A stretch of DNA of 64,000 nt from Paratractidigestivibacter sp963605405 (GTDB lineage: Bacteria > Actinomycetota > Coriobacteriia > Coriobacteriales > Atopobiaceae). Made by a program: the position numbers and the translations under genes. Position 1 is the stretch's first letter; each line of letters opens with the position of its first letter. The stretch covers positions 1-64,000 of the forward strand of contig CAVCUP010000001.1 in assembly GCA_963605405.1 (NCBI GenBank). The letters are read 5' to 3'. Positions 8,541 through 17,210 of the stretch are shown here, one piece after another. A model generated the notes under the pieces. It worked only from the letters and a program-made list of their open reading frames with translations. It was not told the DNA's origin and searched no databases.

Positions 8541-11210
8541 CTACTCCGTACGCGCGACCTGGTCGATGCGGTAGCCCTCGATCTGGTCGCCGGGCTTGAT
8601 GTCCTGGAAGTTCTCGAGGCCGATGCCGCCCTCCATGCCGGAGCGCAGGCTCTTCGCCTCGTCCTTGTAGTGGCGCATGGACGCGATCTTTCCGTTGTAG
8701 ACGACGATGCCGTCGCGCACGAGGCGCACGGAGTCGGTCGCGGCGATCTCGCCCTCCTCGATGCGGACGCCGGCCGCAATGCCGACCTTGGGCACCTTGA
8801 AGGTGTCGAGAACCACGGCGGTACCCGTGGAGACCTCGACCTCGGTGGGCTTGAGCATGCCGATGCGGGCGGCGTCGAGGTCCTCGAGGGCCTTGTAGAT
8901 GACGTCGTAGCAGCGGATCTCGACGCCGTCGCGGTCGGCGGCGTTGCGGGCCTTCGCGTCCGGGCGCACTCCGAAGCCGATGATGATGGCGTTGGAGGCG
9001 TCTGCGAGGACGACGTCCGTCTCGCTGATGGCGCCCACGGCGGCGTGGATCGTGTTGATGCGCACCTCGGACTGGTCCATCTTGTCGAGCGAGTCCTGGA
9101 GCGCCTCGATCGAGCCCTGGACATCGGCCTTGATGATGAGGTTGAGCTCCTTGACCTCGGCGTCGGCCATGGTCGCGAAGAGGTTCTCGAGCGTGACGTG
9201 CTTTACGCGGTTCTGCTCCTCGATGCGGGCCTTGAGCGCGCGCTGGTCGGCGAGGTCGCGGGCCTCGCGGTCGTCCTGGAAGACGCGGAACTCGTCGCCG
9301 GCGTTGGGCACGGACTGCAGGCCGAGGATCTCGACGGCGTCGGAGGGGCCGGCCTCGGTCACGGAGTTGCCCTTGGGGTCGAGCATGGCGCGGACGCGGC
9401 CGTAGGTCATGCCGGCGACGAGGGCGTCGCCGATGTGCAGTGTGCCGCGCGTGACGAGCATCGTGGCCACCGAGCCGCGGCCGCGGTCGAGCTTGGCCTC
9501 GAGGACGTTGCCGGAGGCGAAGGTGCCGGGGTTGCCCTTGAGCTCGAGGACGTCGGCCTGGAGAAGAACGGTCTCGAGCAGGTCGTCGATGCCGATCTTC
9601 TTCTTGGCGGAGATGTTCACGAACATGTTCTGGCCGCCCCACTCCTCGGGGACGATGCCGTACTCGGTGAGCTCCTGGCGGACCTTGTCCGGGGAGGCGC
9701 CGGGCTTGTCGATCTTGTTCACGGCGACGACGATGGGCACGCCCGCGGCCTTCGCGTGGTTGATGGACTCGATGGTCTGGGGCATGACGCCGTCGTCGGC
9801 GGCCACGATCAGGATGACGATGTCGGTGACCTTGGCGCCGCGGGCGCGCATGGCCGTGAAGGTCGCGTGGCCCGGGGTGTCGATGAAGGTGATCTTGCGG
9901 CCGCCGATGGTGACCTGGGAGGCACCGATGGCCTGGGTGATGCCGCCGGCCTCGCCCTCGGCGACGCCGGTGTGGCGGATGGCGTCGAGAAGGGACGTCT
10001 TGCCGTGGTCGACGTGGCCCATGACGGTGACGACGGGCGCGCGCGGCACGAGGTCCTCGGGGTTGTCGTAGAAGGTGAAGGAGTTCTCCTCCTCCTTGGT
10101 CATGACCTTGACGTCGCGGCCGAGGTCGTCGGCCACGAGCTCGATGAGCTCGTCGGACATCGACTCGGTGAGCGTGAGCGGGGTGCCGAGAAGGAAGAGG
10201 CGCTTGATGATGTCGTTGGCGGGCACGCCCAGGAGCTCGGCGAGCTGGGCCACGGTGGAGCCCTGCGGGACCTTCACCGTGTCGAGCTGGCTGATGTCCT
10301 GGTCGTTGGCGAGCGCCTCCTCGATGCGCTGCTGCTCGGCGGCCTGCTCGGCCTGCTTCTGGCGGCGCTCCTTGCGCTTCTTGCGGCGGCCGGAGGACTC
10401 GCGGGAGGCCTCCTCGACGGCGCTGCGGGCCTCCTCGAGGACGCGGGAGCGGTTATAGGCCTCTGCCTCGCGGGCCATGCGGGAGTAGCGGTCCTCGCCG
10501 CCCTCCTCGCCGCGGCGGGCCTTCTTGCCCTTGCGGCGGCCGTCGGCGGCGGTGTTCTCGGCCCCGTTGTCGCGGGCGGGCGCGGCCGCCTGCTCGGAGC
10601 GGGCGGGGGCGGCGCCGGAGCGCTCGCGCTTGGGGCCGCGGCCGGAGCGCTCGGAGTCGCCCGCGGACTTGCGGCCGCGGCCGCCCTTGGCGGCGGCCTT
10701 CGCGGCGGCGGCCTCCTCTGCCTGCTGCTTCAGGACCTTCTCCTGCTGGGCGATCTGGTCGAGCAGGCTGGTGAAGGACGGCACGGACTTGGGGGCCGTG
10801 TCCTTCACGCGGTTGCGCTCGGCCTCCTCGGCCGCGGCCTTCTCTGCGGCGAGGCGCTCGGCCTCCGCCTTCTTTCGGGCGGCCTCCTCGGCGGCGCGGC
10901 GGCGCTCCTCCTCGGCGCGCTCCGCCTCGCGGCGGCGCTCGGCCTCGAGGCGCTCCTTCTCGGCCTGCTCACGGGCGGCGCGGGCCTCCTCGGCGGCCTT
11001 CTCGGCCTCGGCCTTCTTCTCGGCCTCGATCTCGGCGGCGCGGGCCTCGAGAATGGGCTTGAGCTGCTTGCGGACGATGGCGACGTAAGCGTCCTCGAGG
11101 GTCGAGGAGGCGGACTTGGCGGGGATCTTCATGTCGGCGAGGTGGGCGAGCATGTCCTTGCTCGACATGCCGTATTCCTTAGCGAGGTCATGTACGCGGG
11201 TCTTTGCCAT
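8541..11210 (-). CDS. infB: Translation initiation factor IF-2
   Basis: 889 residues. GTPase that places initiator tRNA on the 30S subunit. The N-terminal IF2N domain begins MAKTRVHDLAKEYGMSSKDM. It is followed by a long charged, coiled-coil-like Ala/Glu/Lys/Arg region (about residues 60-290), a second IF2N segment, and the G domain with GHVDHGKTSLLDAI (P-loop), DTPGHATF (G3) and VNKIDKPGA (G4). Domains II to IV complete the protein. A clear ribosome binding site (AAGGAAAGGTAGG) precedes the ATG. A 72-bp gap separates it from nusA. The frame opposite is open for over 4 kb purely because of codon bias. Confidence 0.98.
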   Translation of the reverse strand: MAKTRVHDLAKEYGMSSKDMLAHLADMKIPAKSASSTLEDAYVAIVRKQLKPILEARAAEIEAEKKAEAEKAAEEARAAREQAEKERLEAERRREAERAEEERRRAAEEAARKKAEAERLAAEKAAAEEAERNRVKDTAPKSVPSFTSLLDQIAQQEKVLKQQAEEAAAAKAAAKGGRGRKSAGDSERSGRGPKRERSGAAPARSEQAAAPARDNGAENTAADGRRKGKKARRGEEGGEDRYSRMAREAEAYNRSRVLEEARSAVEEASRESSGRRKKRKERRQKQAEQAAEQQRIEEALANDQDISQLDTVKVPQGSTVAQLAELLGVPANDIIKRLFLLGTPLTLTESMSDELIELVADDLGRDVKVMTKEEENSFTFYDNPEDLVPRAPVVTVMGHVDHGKTSLLDAIRHTGVAEGEAGGITQAIGASQVTIGGRKITFIDTPGHATFTAMRARGAKVTDIVILIVAADDGVMPQTIESINHAKAAGVPIVVAVNKIDKPGASPDKVRQELTEYGIVPEEWGGQNMFVNISAKKKIGIDDLLETVLLQADVLELKGNPGTFASGNVLEAKLDRGRGSVATMLVTRGTLHIGDALVAGMTYGRVRAMLDPKGNSVTEAGPSDAVEILGLQSVPNAGDEFRVFQDDREARDLADQRALKARIEEQNRVKHVTLENLFATMADAEVKELNLIIKADVQGSIEALQDSLDKMDQSEVRINTIHAAVGAISETDVVLADASNAIIIGFGVRPDAKARNAADRDGVEIRCYDVIYKALEDLDAARIGMLKPTEVEVSTGTAVVLDTFKVPKVGIAAGVRIEEGEIAATDSVRLVRDGIVVYNGKIASMRHYKDEAKSLRSGMEGGIGLENFQDIKPGDQIEGYRIDQVARTE

Positions 11211-11282
11211 GTGACCTACCTTTCCTTGGGATATGCGGGCGCGGGCCCGGGGCTTTTTGCGTGTGCGGGACTCGTGCCTGCG

Positions 11283-12527
11283 CTAGATCAGGGAATCGGG
11301 GTCGTCGGAGACCTCAACGCCGTCGAAGCCGTCGTGCAGCCCGCAGAAGCGGGAGCCCGGACGGGCCATGTTGCGGCACTGGACGCCGTTTTCGCCGACG
11401 TGCTCGCAGCGGCGCGCGCCCTCCTCGTCGATGAGGGAGTCCTCCTCGACGGCGGCGGGGACATCGCGCATGACGCCGGCGGCCATCGACTCGCTCTTGA
11501 TGTCGATGTGCATGCCGGTGAGACGGGCGGCGAGGCGGGCGTTCTGGCCCTCCTTGCCGATGGCGAGGGAGAGCTGGTCGTCGGGGACGATGACGGTGGC
11601 GTAGTTGTCCTCGGGATCGATGATCACGCGGGAAACGCGCGCCGGGGAGAGGGCGGAGGCCACGCACTTGGCGGGGTCGTCGCTCCACAGGACCACGTCG
11701 ACGCGCTCGCCGCGCAGCTCGGAGACGACGGTGCGCACGCGGCTGCCCTTGGGGCCGACGCAGGCGCCCACGGGGTCGAGGTGCGAGTCGTTGCTCGAGA
11801 CCGCGACCTTGGAGCGGACGCCCGGCTCGCGGGCCACGGAGCGGACCTCGACGATGCCGTCGTAGACCTCGGGCACCTCGAGCTCGAAGAGCCGGCGGAT
11901 GAGCTCGGGGTGGGTGCGGGAGACCACGATGGAGGGGCGCTGGCGCTCGCCGCGCACGGAGGGCTGGGCGGCGTTGGGGTCGCGCACGGCGATAATGATC
12001 GCCTTGAGGCGCTGGTTGTGCATGTAGCGCTCGCCGGCGGGGCGCTCGTTCATCTCCTCGGGGTGGCGACGCTCGTCGAAGTGCGGGAGCTCGGCCTCGA
12101 CGCCCTCGCGGATCTTGATGATGGTGAAGTCGGGCGTGGTCTGCAGGACCGTGCCGGTGATGATGTCGCCGACACGCTGAGAGAACTCCTCGTAGATCTG
12201 GAGACGGGCGGCGTTGCGCACGATGGCGCGGATCTCGGCCTTGGCGTGCTGGGCGGCGATGCGGGAGGTGCCGGGGGGCGTGACGTCGACCTCCTCGAAC
12301 TCGGAGTAGTCGCCCGTCTCCGGGTCCTCCTCGCCCACGGGGACGAGCTCGTAGACGTAGACGCGGCCGGTGGCGCGGTCGATGGTCACGCGCGCGCCGA
12401 AGGGCAGGTGCAGGACGTCGGCGTAGCTCTTCGCGAGGGACTGCTCGAGGCGGTCGATAAGGTAGAGCTGGTCGATGTGCTTCTCCTGGCAGAGGAGCTC
12501 GAGGGCTTCCATCATCTCAGATGCCAT
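11283..12527 (-). CDS. nusA: Transcription termination/antitermination factor NusA with extra C-terminal Cys/His segment
   Basis: 414 residues. Binds RNA polymerase and nascent RNA to modulate pausing, termination and antitermination. The N-terminal domain (MASEMMEALELLCQEKHIDQ) is followed by an S1 domain (ITGTVLQTTPDFTIIKI) and two KH domains (DPVGACVGPKGSRV and SLAIGKEGQNARLAARLTG). After KH2 the chain adds about 65 residues with a CEHV...GVQC...RFCGLHDG pattern, that is three Cys and two His that could bind zinc. ATG at 12527 has AAGGA 8 nt upstream, overlapping the rimP stop. Upstream in-frame residues have no ribosome binding site and were left out. Confidence 0.96.
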   Translation of the reverse strand: MASEMMEALELLCQEKHIDQLYLIDRLEQSLAKSYADVLHLPFGARVTIDRATGRVYVYELVPVGEEDPETGDYSEFEEVDVTPPGTSRIAAQHAKAEIRAIVRNAARLQIYEEFSQRVGDIITGTVLQTTPDFTIIKIREGVEAELPHFDERRHPEEMNERPAGERYMHNQRLKAIIIAVRDPNAAQPSVRGERQRPSIVVSRTHPELIRRLFELEVPEVYDGIVEVRSVAREPGVRSKVAVSSNDSHLDPVGACVGPKGSRVRTVVSELRGERVDVVLWSDDPAKCVASALSPARVSRVIIDPEDNYATVIVPDDQLSLAIGKEGQNARLAARLTGMHIDIKSESMAAGVMRDVPAAVEEDSLIDEEGARRCEHVGENGVQCRNMARPGSRFCGLHDGFDGVEVSDDPDSLI

Positions 12528-12541
12528 GGGGTGGATCCTTC

Positions 12542-13033
12542 CTACTTCTTCTTGCCCGCGGAGGGGAACTCGGGCTTGATGTTGCACTTCTTGATATCTG
12601 CGAGGTCAATGGACACCTGCTCGCCGTCGCAGTCGAGGCGGACGCAGCCGTCCTCAAAGCCGAGCAGGCGGCCGGTGAACTTGCGGCGGCCCTCGACAGC
12701 CGTGGTGGTGAGCTGGACATCGGCGCCGGCGAAGCGGGCGAAGTCGCGCTCACGGCGAAGCGGGCGCGCCATGCCGGGGCTGCTCACCTCGAGGGTGTAG
12801 GAGCCGGCCATGGGGTCGAGCGCGTCGAGGACCTCCCCGATCCAACCGGTCTCGGCCGCGACCTCGTCGAGCGTGATCGTCTCGGCCTCCTCGTCCGCGT
12901 GGTCGATGTAGACGCGGACGCACGGGTTCTTGGTCGCGCCGACGACCTCGACGGCGACGATATCGACGCCGTGGTCGGCCGCCGCGCGCTCGAGCGCCTC
13001 GAGAACGGCTTCCTCAGTGCCGGCCTTAGCCAT
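12542..13033 (-). CDS. rimP: Ribosome maturation factor RimP
   Basis: 163 residues, first gene of the operon; needed for 30S subunit maturation. The N-terminal domain includes VRVYIDHADEEAETITLDEV, and the family hallmark YTLEVSSPGMARPL is at about residues 84-97. The C-terminal SH3-like domain ends in a basic GKKK tail. ATG at 13033 is preceded by GGGAGGTCAC. The frame runs 25 codons further upstream, but those lie within the leader between the hairpin and the start. Confidence 0.95.
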   Translation of the reverse strand: MAKAGTEEAVLEALERAAADHGVDIVAVEVVGATKNPCVRVYIDHADEEAETITLDEVAAETGWIGEVLDALDPMAGSYTLEVSSPGMARPLRRERDFARFAGADVQLTTTAVEGRRKFTGRLLGFEDGCVRLDCDGEQVSIDLADIKKCNIKPEFPSAGKKK

Positions 13034-13062
13034 GTGACCTCCCTTTCGTGTACATACAGAAA

Positions 13063-13093
13063 GGAAGCGGGGCGAAAACTCCACCCCACTTCC
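13063..13093 (-). promoter_or_regulatory. Leader hairpin of the rimP operon
   Basis: Read on the minus strand, GGAAGTGGGG and CCCCGCTTCC pair as a 10-bp stem with one G-U pair, around an 11-nt loop, and are followed by TTTCTG. It sits about 20 nt after the predicted transcription start and 30 nt before the rimP ATG. The short U run makes it look like a weak terminator or pause hairpin; NusA is encoded in the same operon, so an autogenous role is possible but is inference. Confidence 0.55.
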
Positions 13094-13118
13094 TACGTTT
13101 AAGCTCATTTACAAAGCT

Positions 13119-13146
13119 AGGATAGCAAAACCCCAGCTCACGTCAA
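13119..13146 (-). promoter_or_regulatory. Sigma-70 promoter of the rimP-rpoD operon
   Basis: On the minus strand TTGACG (13146-13141) and TATCCT (13124-13119) are separated by 16 bp in an AT-rich pocket of otherwise GC-rich sequence. Predicted start near 13112, giving a leader of about 80 nt. I see no comparably good promoter inside the operon. Confidence 0.7.
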
Positions 13147-13279
13147 GGATTTATATCGAGAAGAGGCGCGTGCCCTCCACGATAACCACACACAAGCCCC
13201 ACGTGCCCGGCCTCGCCGCACAGAAGGGACTTGGCGACGCCTGCGGAAGCGTCCCGCAGAAGCGGGCCGCGACCCGCGC

Positions 13280-16200
13280 CTACTCGGAGCGCAGAGCCTC
13301 GACCGGGTCCTTCTTGCTGGCGCTGCGGGCGGGAAGAAGCCCCGCGACCACGGTGAGGACCACGCTGATCAGGATGAGGACGAGCGCGTCGACCGCGGGC
13401 AGGCTCATGATGTTCGGCACCTGCTTGGTCTCGAGGATATAGGCGTTGACGGGGACGCTCGCGACGAGCACGACCACGATGGCGAAGACACCCGCGATGA
13501 GGCCCTCGATGAAGGTCTCGGCGTTGAAGACGCTGGCGACGTTGCCCTTCGAGGCGCCGATGGCTCGCAGGATGCCGATCTCCTTCTTGCGCTCGAGGAC
13601 GCTGATGTAGGTGATGATGCCGATCATGATGGAGCTCACGACCAGGCTGATGCTCACGAATGCGATGAGCACGAGGCTGATCATGTTCACGATGTCGGTG
13701 ACCGAGCTCATGATGATGCCCATGTAGTCGGTGTAGGAGATGGCCTTGTCTTCCTCTCCCGCCGCCTTGACCTGCTCGTTATAGCCGTCGATGCGCCCGA
13801 GCACGCGCTCCTTGGCCTCGAAGTCCTTGGGGTAGATGCTGATGGAGACGGGGTCGGAGACGTCCGCGTAGCCCAGGGTCGAGAGGTTGTTGTCGTAGGT
13901 GAGGCGCGAGGCCTGGGCATAGCTGGTCATCAGCGAGCTCAGGTCCTCGACGTCCATGTTGAACTGGATGGCGTTCGCGAAAGCGCTCGCGTCCACCGAG
14001 AACGCGTCGCCGATGTTGGCGAGGGACCCCGAGAGCTGCGACATGCTGGACTCCATGGCCGCGCCCATCTGGGTGGCCACCTGGTCCATGGCCGCGGCGA
14101 CGCCCGCCTTGAGCTGCTCGGACACGGTCGAGGCGATCTGGGCGCCCATGCGCTCCATGACCTGCGCCATGGCCTGGGAGAGATACGGGGCGAGGTCGTT
14201 CTCCACGTAGGCCTCAAGGGCACGGGTCACGGGCTCGACGAGGTCCTTGGATATGGCCTCGAGCTGAGCGAGGCAGGACTTTGCGGCGTCGTCGCCCTGC
14301 AGGTACGCCTGGAAGGCGGCAAGGACCTTCTGGCCATCCGCGAGGTCCTGCGGCGAGAGGGACTTGAACTGGTCGCTGCCCAGGAAGCCCTGGAAGAGGT
14401 CGTTGACGAGCTGCGCGACCTCTTTCTGCTGCTCGGGCGTGATCTCGATGCCGGAGAAGATCTCGGTGAGGTCGGGCACGGGCGCCCCGGAGGCGATGTC
14501 CGAGAAGTCGACGCCGCTGAAGTCCATGCCGGAGAGATCGATGTCCATTCCGGAGAGGTCGATGCCGGATAAGTCCATGCCGGAGAGATCGAGGCCGGCC
14601 GAGGACCCCATGTCCGAAAGTCCGGAGAGCGACGAGGCGTCGAAGCTGAAGGCGCTCTTGAGCGCGGCCTCGTCCACGCTGAACACGCTGCCGAGGTCGA
14701 AGCCCTGCTTGGCCTCGCTCTGGAGCTCGTCGAAGGTCTTGCCGGTGAAGACGTCGACCTCGGGGTCCGCGAGCTGCTCTTGGACAATCTGCGAATCCGC
14801 GGCACGGGCGAGAAGCTCTCGCGTGAGGGCGGGCGTATAGGCGATGCCGGCGGAAAGGGCGTTGGAATTAGCCGTCTCGTTGGGGCGCACGACGCCGACG
14901 ATGCGCAGATCGAGGCCGTCGGCGAGCTGAGAGGCCATGTACTCGGCGTCGTCGGACATGTCCGTCCAGGTGAGCGTCTCCTCGTTCTTGCGGTAGGCGT
15001 CTGACGGCGAGAGGACCTTGAACGTGCAGCTCAGGGCGTCGTCGTAGGTGAAGTCGACGCTCGTGTCCGGGGCCTCGAGCTCGCCGTCTGCGGACATGGA
15101 GCTCTCGACCATCTTGTTCATGTCCTCGATGTTCAGCGCGCCGATGCTGTAGAGCGTATAGTCGCTCACGCCGCCGCGGCTCGTGAGGACGAGCACGGCC
15201 TCGTCGGCCGCGGCGGCCCAACGCCCGGCCACGACGTCGTACTGGGACTCCAGGAGCTCCTGGTCGTCGAGCATCTCGTTGAAGACGTCCACGCCCATGG
15301 AGGACGTCATGGCGGAGGACGCGGCCGCGGAGGAGCCGTTGGTCATGGCCTCGGTCATGGCATTGGGCACGAGCCTCGTGGCCGCGGCGGTCTCTCCGGC
15401 TCCGTCCTCGCGGTAGATGATGGGAGTGACGCCATAGTCGCACTGGATAGCGTTGACGTCCTCATCGATGCCGTCGCCGCCCTCGTCGAGCCAGGCCTTG
15501 AAGCTCGTCATGTCGTTTGACTTGACGCTCGCGAACATGTCCTTGACCGCGGTGAGGACGGGGATGGCTGTGCTCGCATCCGTCTCGCCGTCTGACGTGC
15601 CCGCCGAGGAGGCGGAGTCGTCCGCGGAGGGACCGCCCAGCATGGACGAGAGGTCGTAGCTCTGCTTGGAGATGGTGAGCGGGTAGCTCGAGAGCGTGTC
15701 TTCCTCGACCTTGGCTATGTACTCGTTCACGCCGTTGGAGAGGGCGAGAATGGCCGCGATGCCGATGATGCCGATCGAGCCGGCGAAAGCCGTCATGGCG
15801 GTGCGGCCCTTCTTGGTGAGGAGGTTGCGGGCCGAGAGGCCAAGGGCCGTGAGGAAGCTCATGGAGGTGCGTCGGGTCGGCTTGGCCTCGCGGCGGAGCG
15901 CGGCATCGGGCTCGAAGGGGTCGGTGTCGCCCGCCACGCGGCCGTCGCCGATGGTCACGATGCGCGTCGCGTAGTCGCGCGCGAGCTCGGGGTTGTGGGT
16001 GACCATGATGACGAGACGGTCCTGCGCGACCTCGCGCAGCAGGTCCATGACCTGCACCGACGTGGCCGAGTCGAGGGCGCCGGTGGGCTCGTCGGCAAGG
16101 ACGATCTCGGGGTCGTTGATGAGGGCGCGGGCGATGGCCACGCGCTGCATCTGCCCGCCGGAGAGCTGGGCGGGGCGCTTGTCGATATGCTGGACGAGCC

Positions 16201-16588
16201 CAACCTTGGCCAGGGCCTCCTTGGCGCGCTCGCGGCGCTCGGCGTGGCCCACGCCCGAGAGCGTGAGGGCGAGCTCGACGTTCTCGAGGATGGTCTGGTG
16301 CGGGATGAGGTTGTAGCTCTGGAAGACGAATCCGATGCGGTTGTTGCGGTAGGCGTCCCAGTCGCGGTCGCGGAAGTCCTTAGTCGAGATGCCGTCGATG
16401 ACGAGGTCGCCGGAGTCGAAGTGGTCGAGGCCGCCGACGACGTTGAGCAGGGTCGTCTTGCCGGAGCCGGAAGGCCCGAGGATCGCGACGAACTCGTTGT
16501 CGCGGAAGGACACGCTGACGTCGTCGAGCGCGACCTGGGTAAAGGACGCGGTGACGTAGCGCTTGCAGATGTTCTTGAGCTCCAGCAT
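13280..16588 (-). CDS. Fused ABC transporter: ATPase plus FtsX/MacB-type permease with large extracytoplasmic domain
   Basis: 1102 residues. The N-terminal ATPase (about 1-235) has Walker A GPSGSGKT, signature LSGGQMQR, and Walker B VLADEPTGALD with the H-loop VTHN; this is the LolD/MacB subfamily. A first membrane helix lies at about residues 265-290, then a roughly 650-residue extracytoplasmic region, then three helices at the C-terminus of FtsX type (LVVSSIMIGIITYISVLERKK, VFAIVVVLVASV, LILISVVLTVVAGL). Around residue 660 is a run of DLSGM/DLSGI-like five-residue repeats. The family moves peptides, lipids or signals out of the membrane rather than importing. ATG with GAGAGG 9 nt upstream. 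It stands alone between operons. The substrate is unknown. Confidence 0.9.
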   Translation of the reverse strand: MLELKNICKRYVTASFTQVALDDVSVSFRDNEFVAILGPSGSGKTTLLNVVGGLDHFDSGDLVIDGISTKDFRDRDWDAYRNNRIGFVFQSYNLIPHQTILENVELALTLSGVGHAERRERAKEALAKVGLVQHIDKRPAQLSGGQMQRVAIARALINDPEIVLADEPTGALDSATSVQVMDLLREVAQDRLVIMVTHNPELARDYATRIVTIGDGRVAGDTDPFEPDAALRREAKPTRRTSMSFLTALGLSARNLLTKKGRTAMTAFAGSIGIIGIAAILALSNGVNEYIAKVEEDTLSSYPLTISKQSYDLSSMLGGPSADDSASSAGTSDGETDASTAIPVLTAVKDMFASVKSNDMTSFKAWLDEGGDGIDEDVNAIQCDYGVTPIIYREDGAGETAAATRLVPNAMTEAMTNGSSAAASSAMTSSMGVDVFNEMLDDQELLESQYDVVAGRWAAAADEAVLVLTSRGGVSDYTLYSIGALNIEDMNKMVESSMSADGELEAPDTSVDFTYDDALSCTFKVLSPSDAYRKNEETLTWTDMSDDAEYMASQLADGLDLRIVGVVRPNETANSNALSAGIAYTPALTRELLARAADSQIVQEQLADPEVDVFTGKTFDELQSEAKQGFDLGSVFSVDEAALKSAFSFDASSLSGLSDMGSSAGLDLSGMDLSGIDLSGMDIDLSGMDFSGVDFSDIASGAPVPDLTEIFSGIEITPEQQKEVAQLVNDLFQGFLGSDQFKSLSPQDLADGQKVLAAFQAYLQGDDAAKSCLAQLEAISKDLVEPVTRALEAYVENDLAPYLSQAMAQVMERMGAQIASTVSEQLKAGVAAAMDQVATQMGAAMESSMSQLSGSLANIGDAFSVDASAFANAIQFNMDVEDLSSLMTSYAQASRLTYDNNLSTLGYADVSDPVSISIYPKDFEAKERVLGRIDGYNEQVKAAGEEDKAISYTDYMGIIMSSVTDIVNMISLVLIAFVSISLVVSSIMIGIITYISVLERKKEIGILRAIGASKGNVASVFNAETFIEGLIAGVFAIVVVLVASVPVNAYILETKQVPNIMSLPAVDALVLILISVVLTVVAGLLPARSASKKDPVEALRSE

Positions 16589-16610
16589 AGGAGGGGCGCC
16601 TCTCTTTTAT

Positions 16611-16643
16611 GTTTGGGTGATGATGGCTGATTTTTACCCAAAC
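16611..16643 (-). promoter_or_regulatory. Inverted repeat upstream of the ABC transporter
   Basis: GTTTGGGT (16611-16618) and ACCCAAAC (16636-16643) form a perfect 8-bp inverted repeat with a 17-bp spacer, starting 23 bp upstream of the transporter ATG. Position and symmetry suit an operator for a dimeric regulator. No regulator gene is adjacent. Confidence 0.4.
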
Positions 16644-16827
16644 TGATACATCAGCCTGAGCCGTCGGGCGCGCGGCAACAAAAAACGCTAACTTCCGGGA
16701 GTCGTTGAGACGGGGCGCGCCATCATCGGCGGCGAAGGAAGCGCCGACCGGAAGGCGCCTGCCGCCGAGGTGGCGCCGCCTCGGCAAGAAACGCTTCGAG
16801 GTGGCGCGAAAACGGCCCCTTGAAACG
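16644..16827. other. Gene-free stretch upstream of the ABC transporter
   Basis: No credible gene. It contains repeats of the type AAACG...CAAG(G)TGG (16789 and 16823) that lead into the palindrome at 16828. Similar AAACG-containing repeats occur at 21537-21660. Confidence 0.4.
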
Positions 16828-16858
16828 GTCCAAGTGGTGCCACGAGTACCACTTGGAC
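16828..16858. repeat. Perfect 11-bp palindrome (hairpin)
   Basis: GTCCAAGTGGT and ACCACTTGGAC are perfectly complementary around a 9-bp centre. No U run follows on either strand, so it is not a standard intrinsic terminator. Confidence 0.6.
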
Positions 16859-16888
16859 GCAATACCCAGCAAGAAGTGCCCCGAAAGC

Positions 16889-17170
16889 GCGCCATCCAAC
16901 AATGAGGGGGCCATCGCGCCCTGGATACGCGCCGCCCAGTAACGAGGGGGACCATCGCGCCCTGGATACGCGCCGCCCAGTAACGAAAAGTGTCCTCGCG
17001 CCCTGGAACCGCGCCGCCCAGTAACTGAGCATTACTGGGCGGCGCGGTTTAAGGGCTCTCCGCCGGATACGGTTACTGGGCGGCGTGGTTATAGGGCGCT
17101 TCTTGCCGGCGGGTTACTGGGCGGCGCGATTCCGGGGCTCGGAGCGGCCGACGGTCTGCCGGGCGGTGCG
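16889..17170. repeat. Intergenic inverted array, 41-bp period (array a)
   Basis: The core GCGCCGCCCAGTAAC occurs at 16929, 16970 and 17011 (steps of 41 and 41), with a degenerate copy at 16889. It then appears inverted as TTACTGGGCGGCGC at 17032, 17073 and 17114 (41 and 41), with a degenerate copy near 17155. The innermost copies form one palindrome centred at about 17028. Sequence between cores varies. It lies between the 3' end of the 17211 gene and the start of the ABC transporter. Confidence 0.85.
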
Positions 17171-17210
17171 ACCCCGGGGCCCGGGAAGGGCCGCTCGGGG
17201 CGCTTCTCCC

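Noticed and set aside
8670..12800. Open frame of over 1300 codons on the plus strand, antisense to infB, nusA and rimP
   Set aside because: The composition is dominated by Gly, Leu, Asp, Val and His as expected from antisense GC3-biased codons, and the minus strand encodes clear housekeeping proteins. Similar antisense frames elsewhere (for example 1148-2362, 2476-4863, 47725-50085, 57880-60555) were dropped for the same reason.
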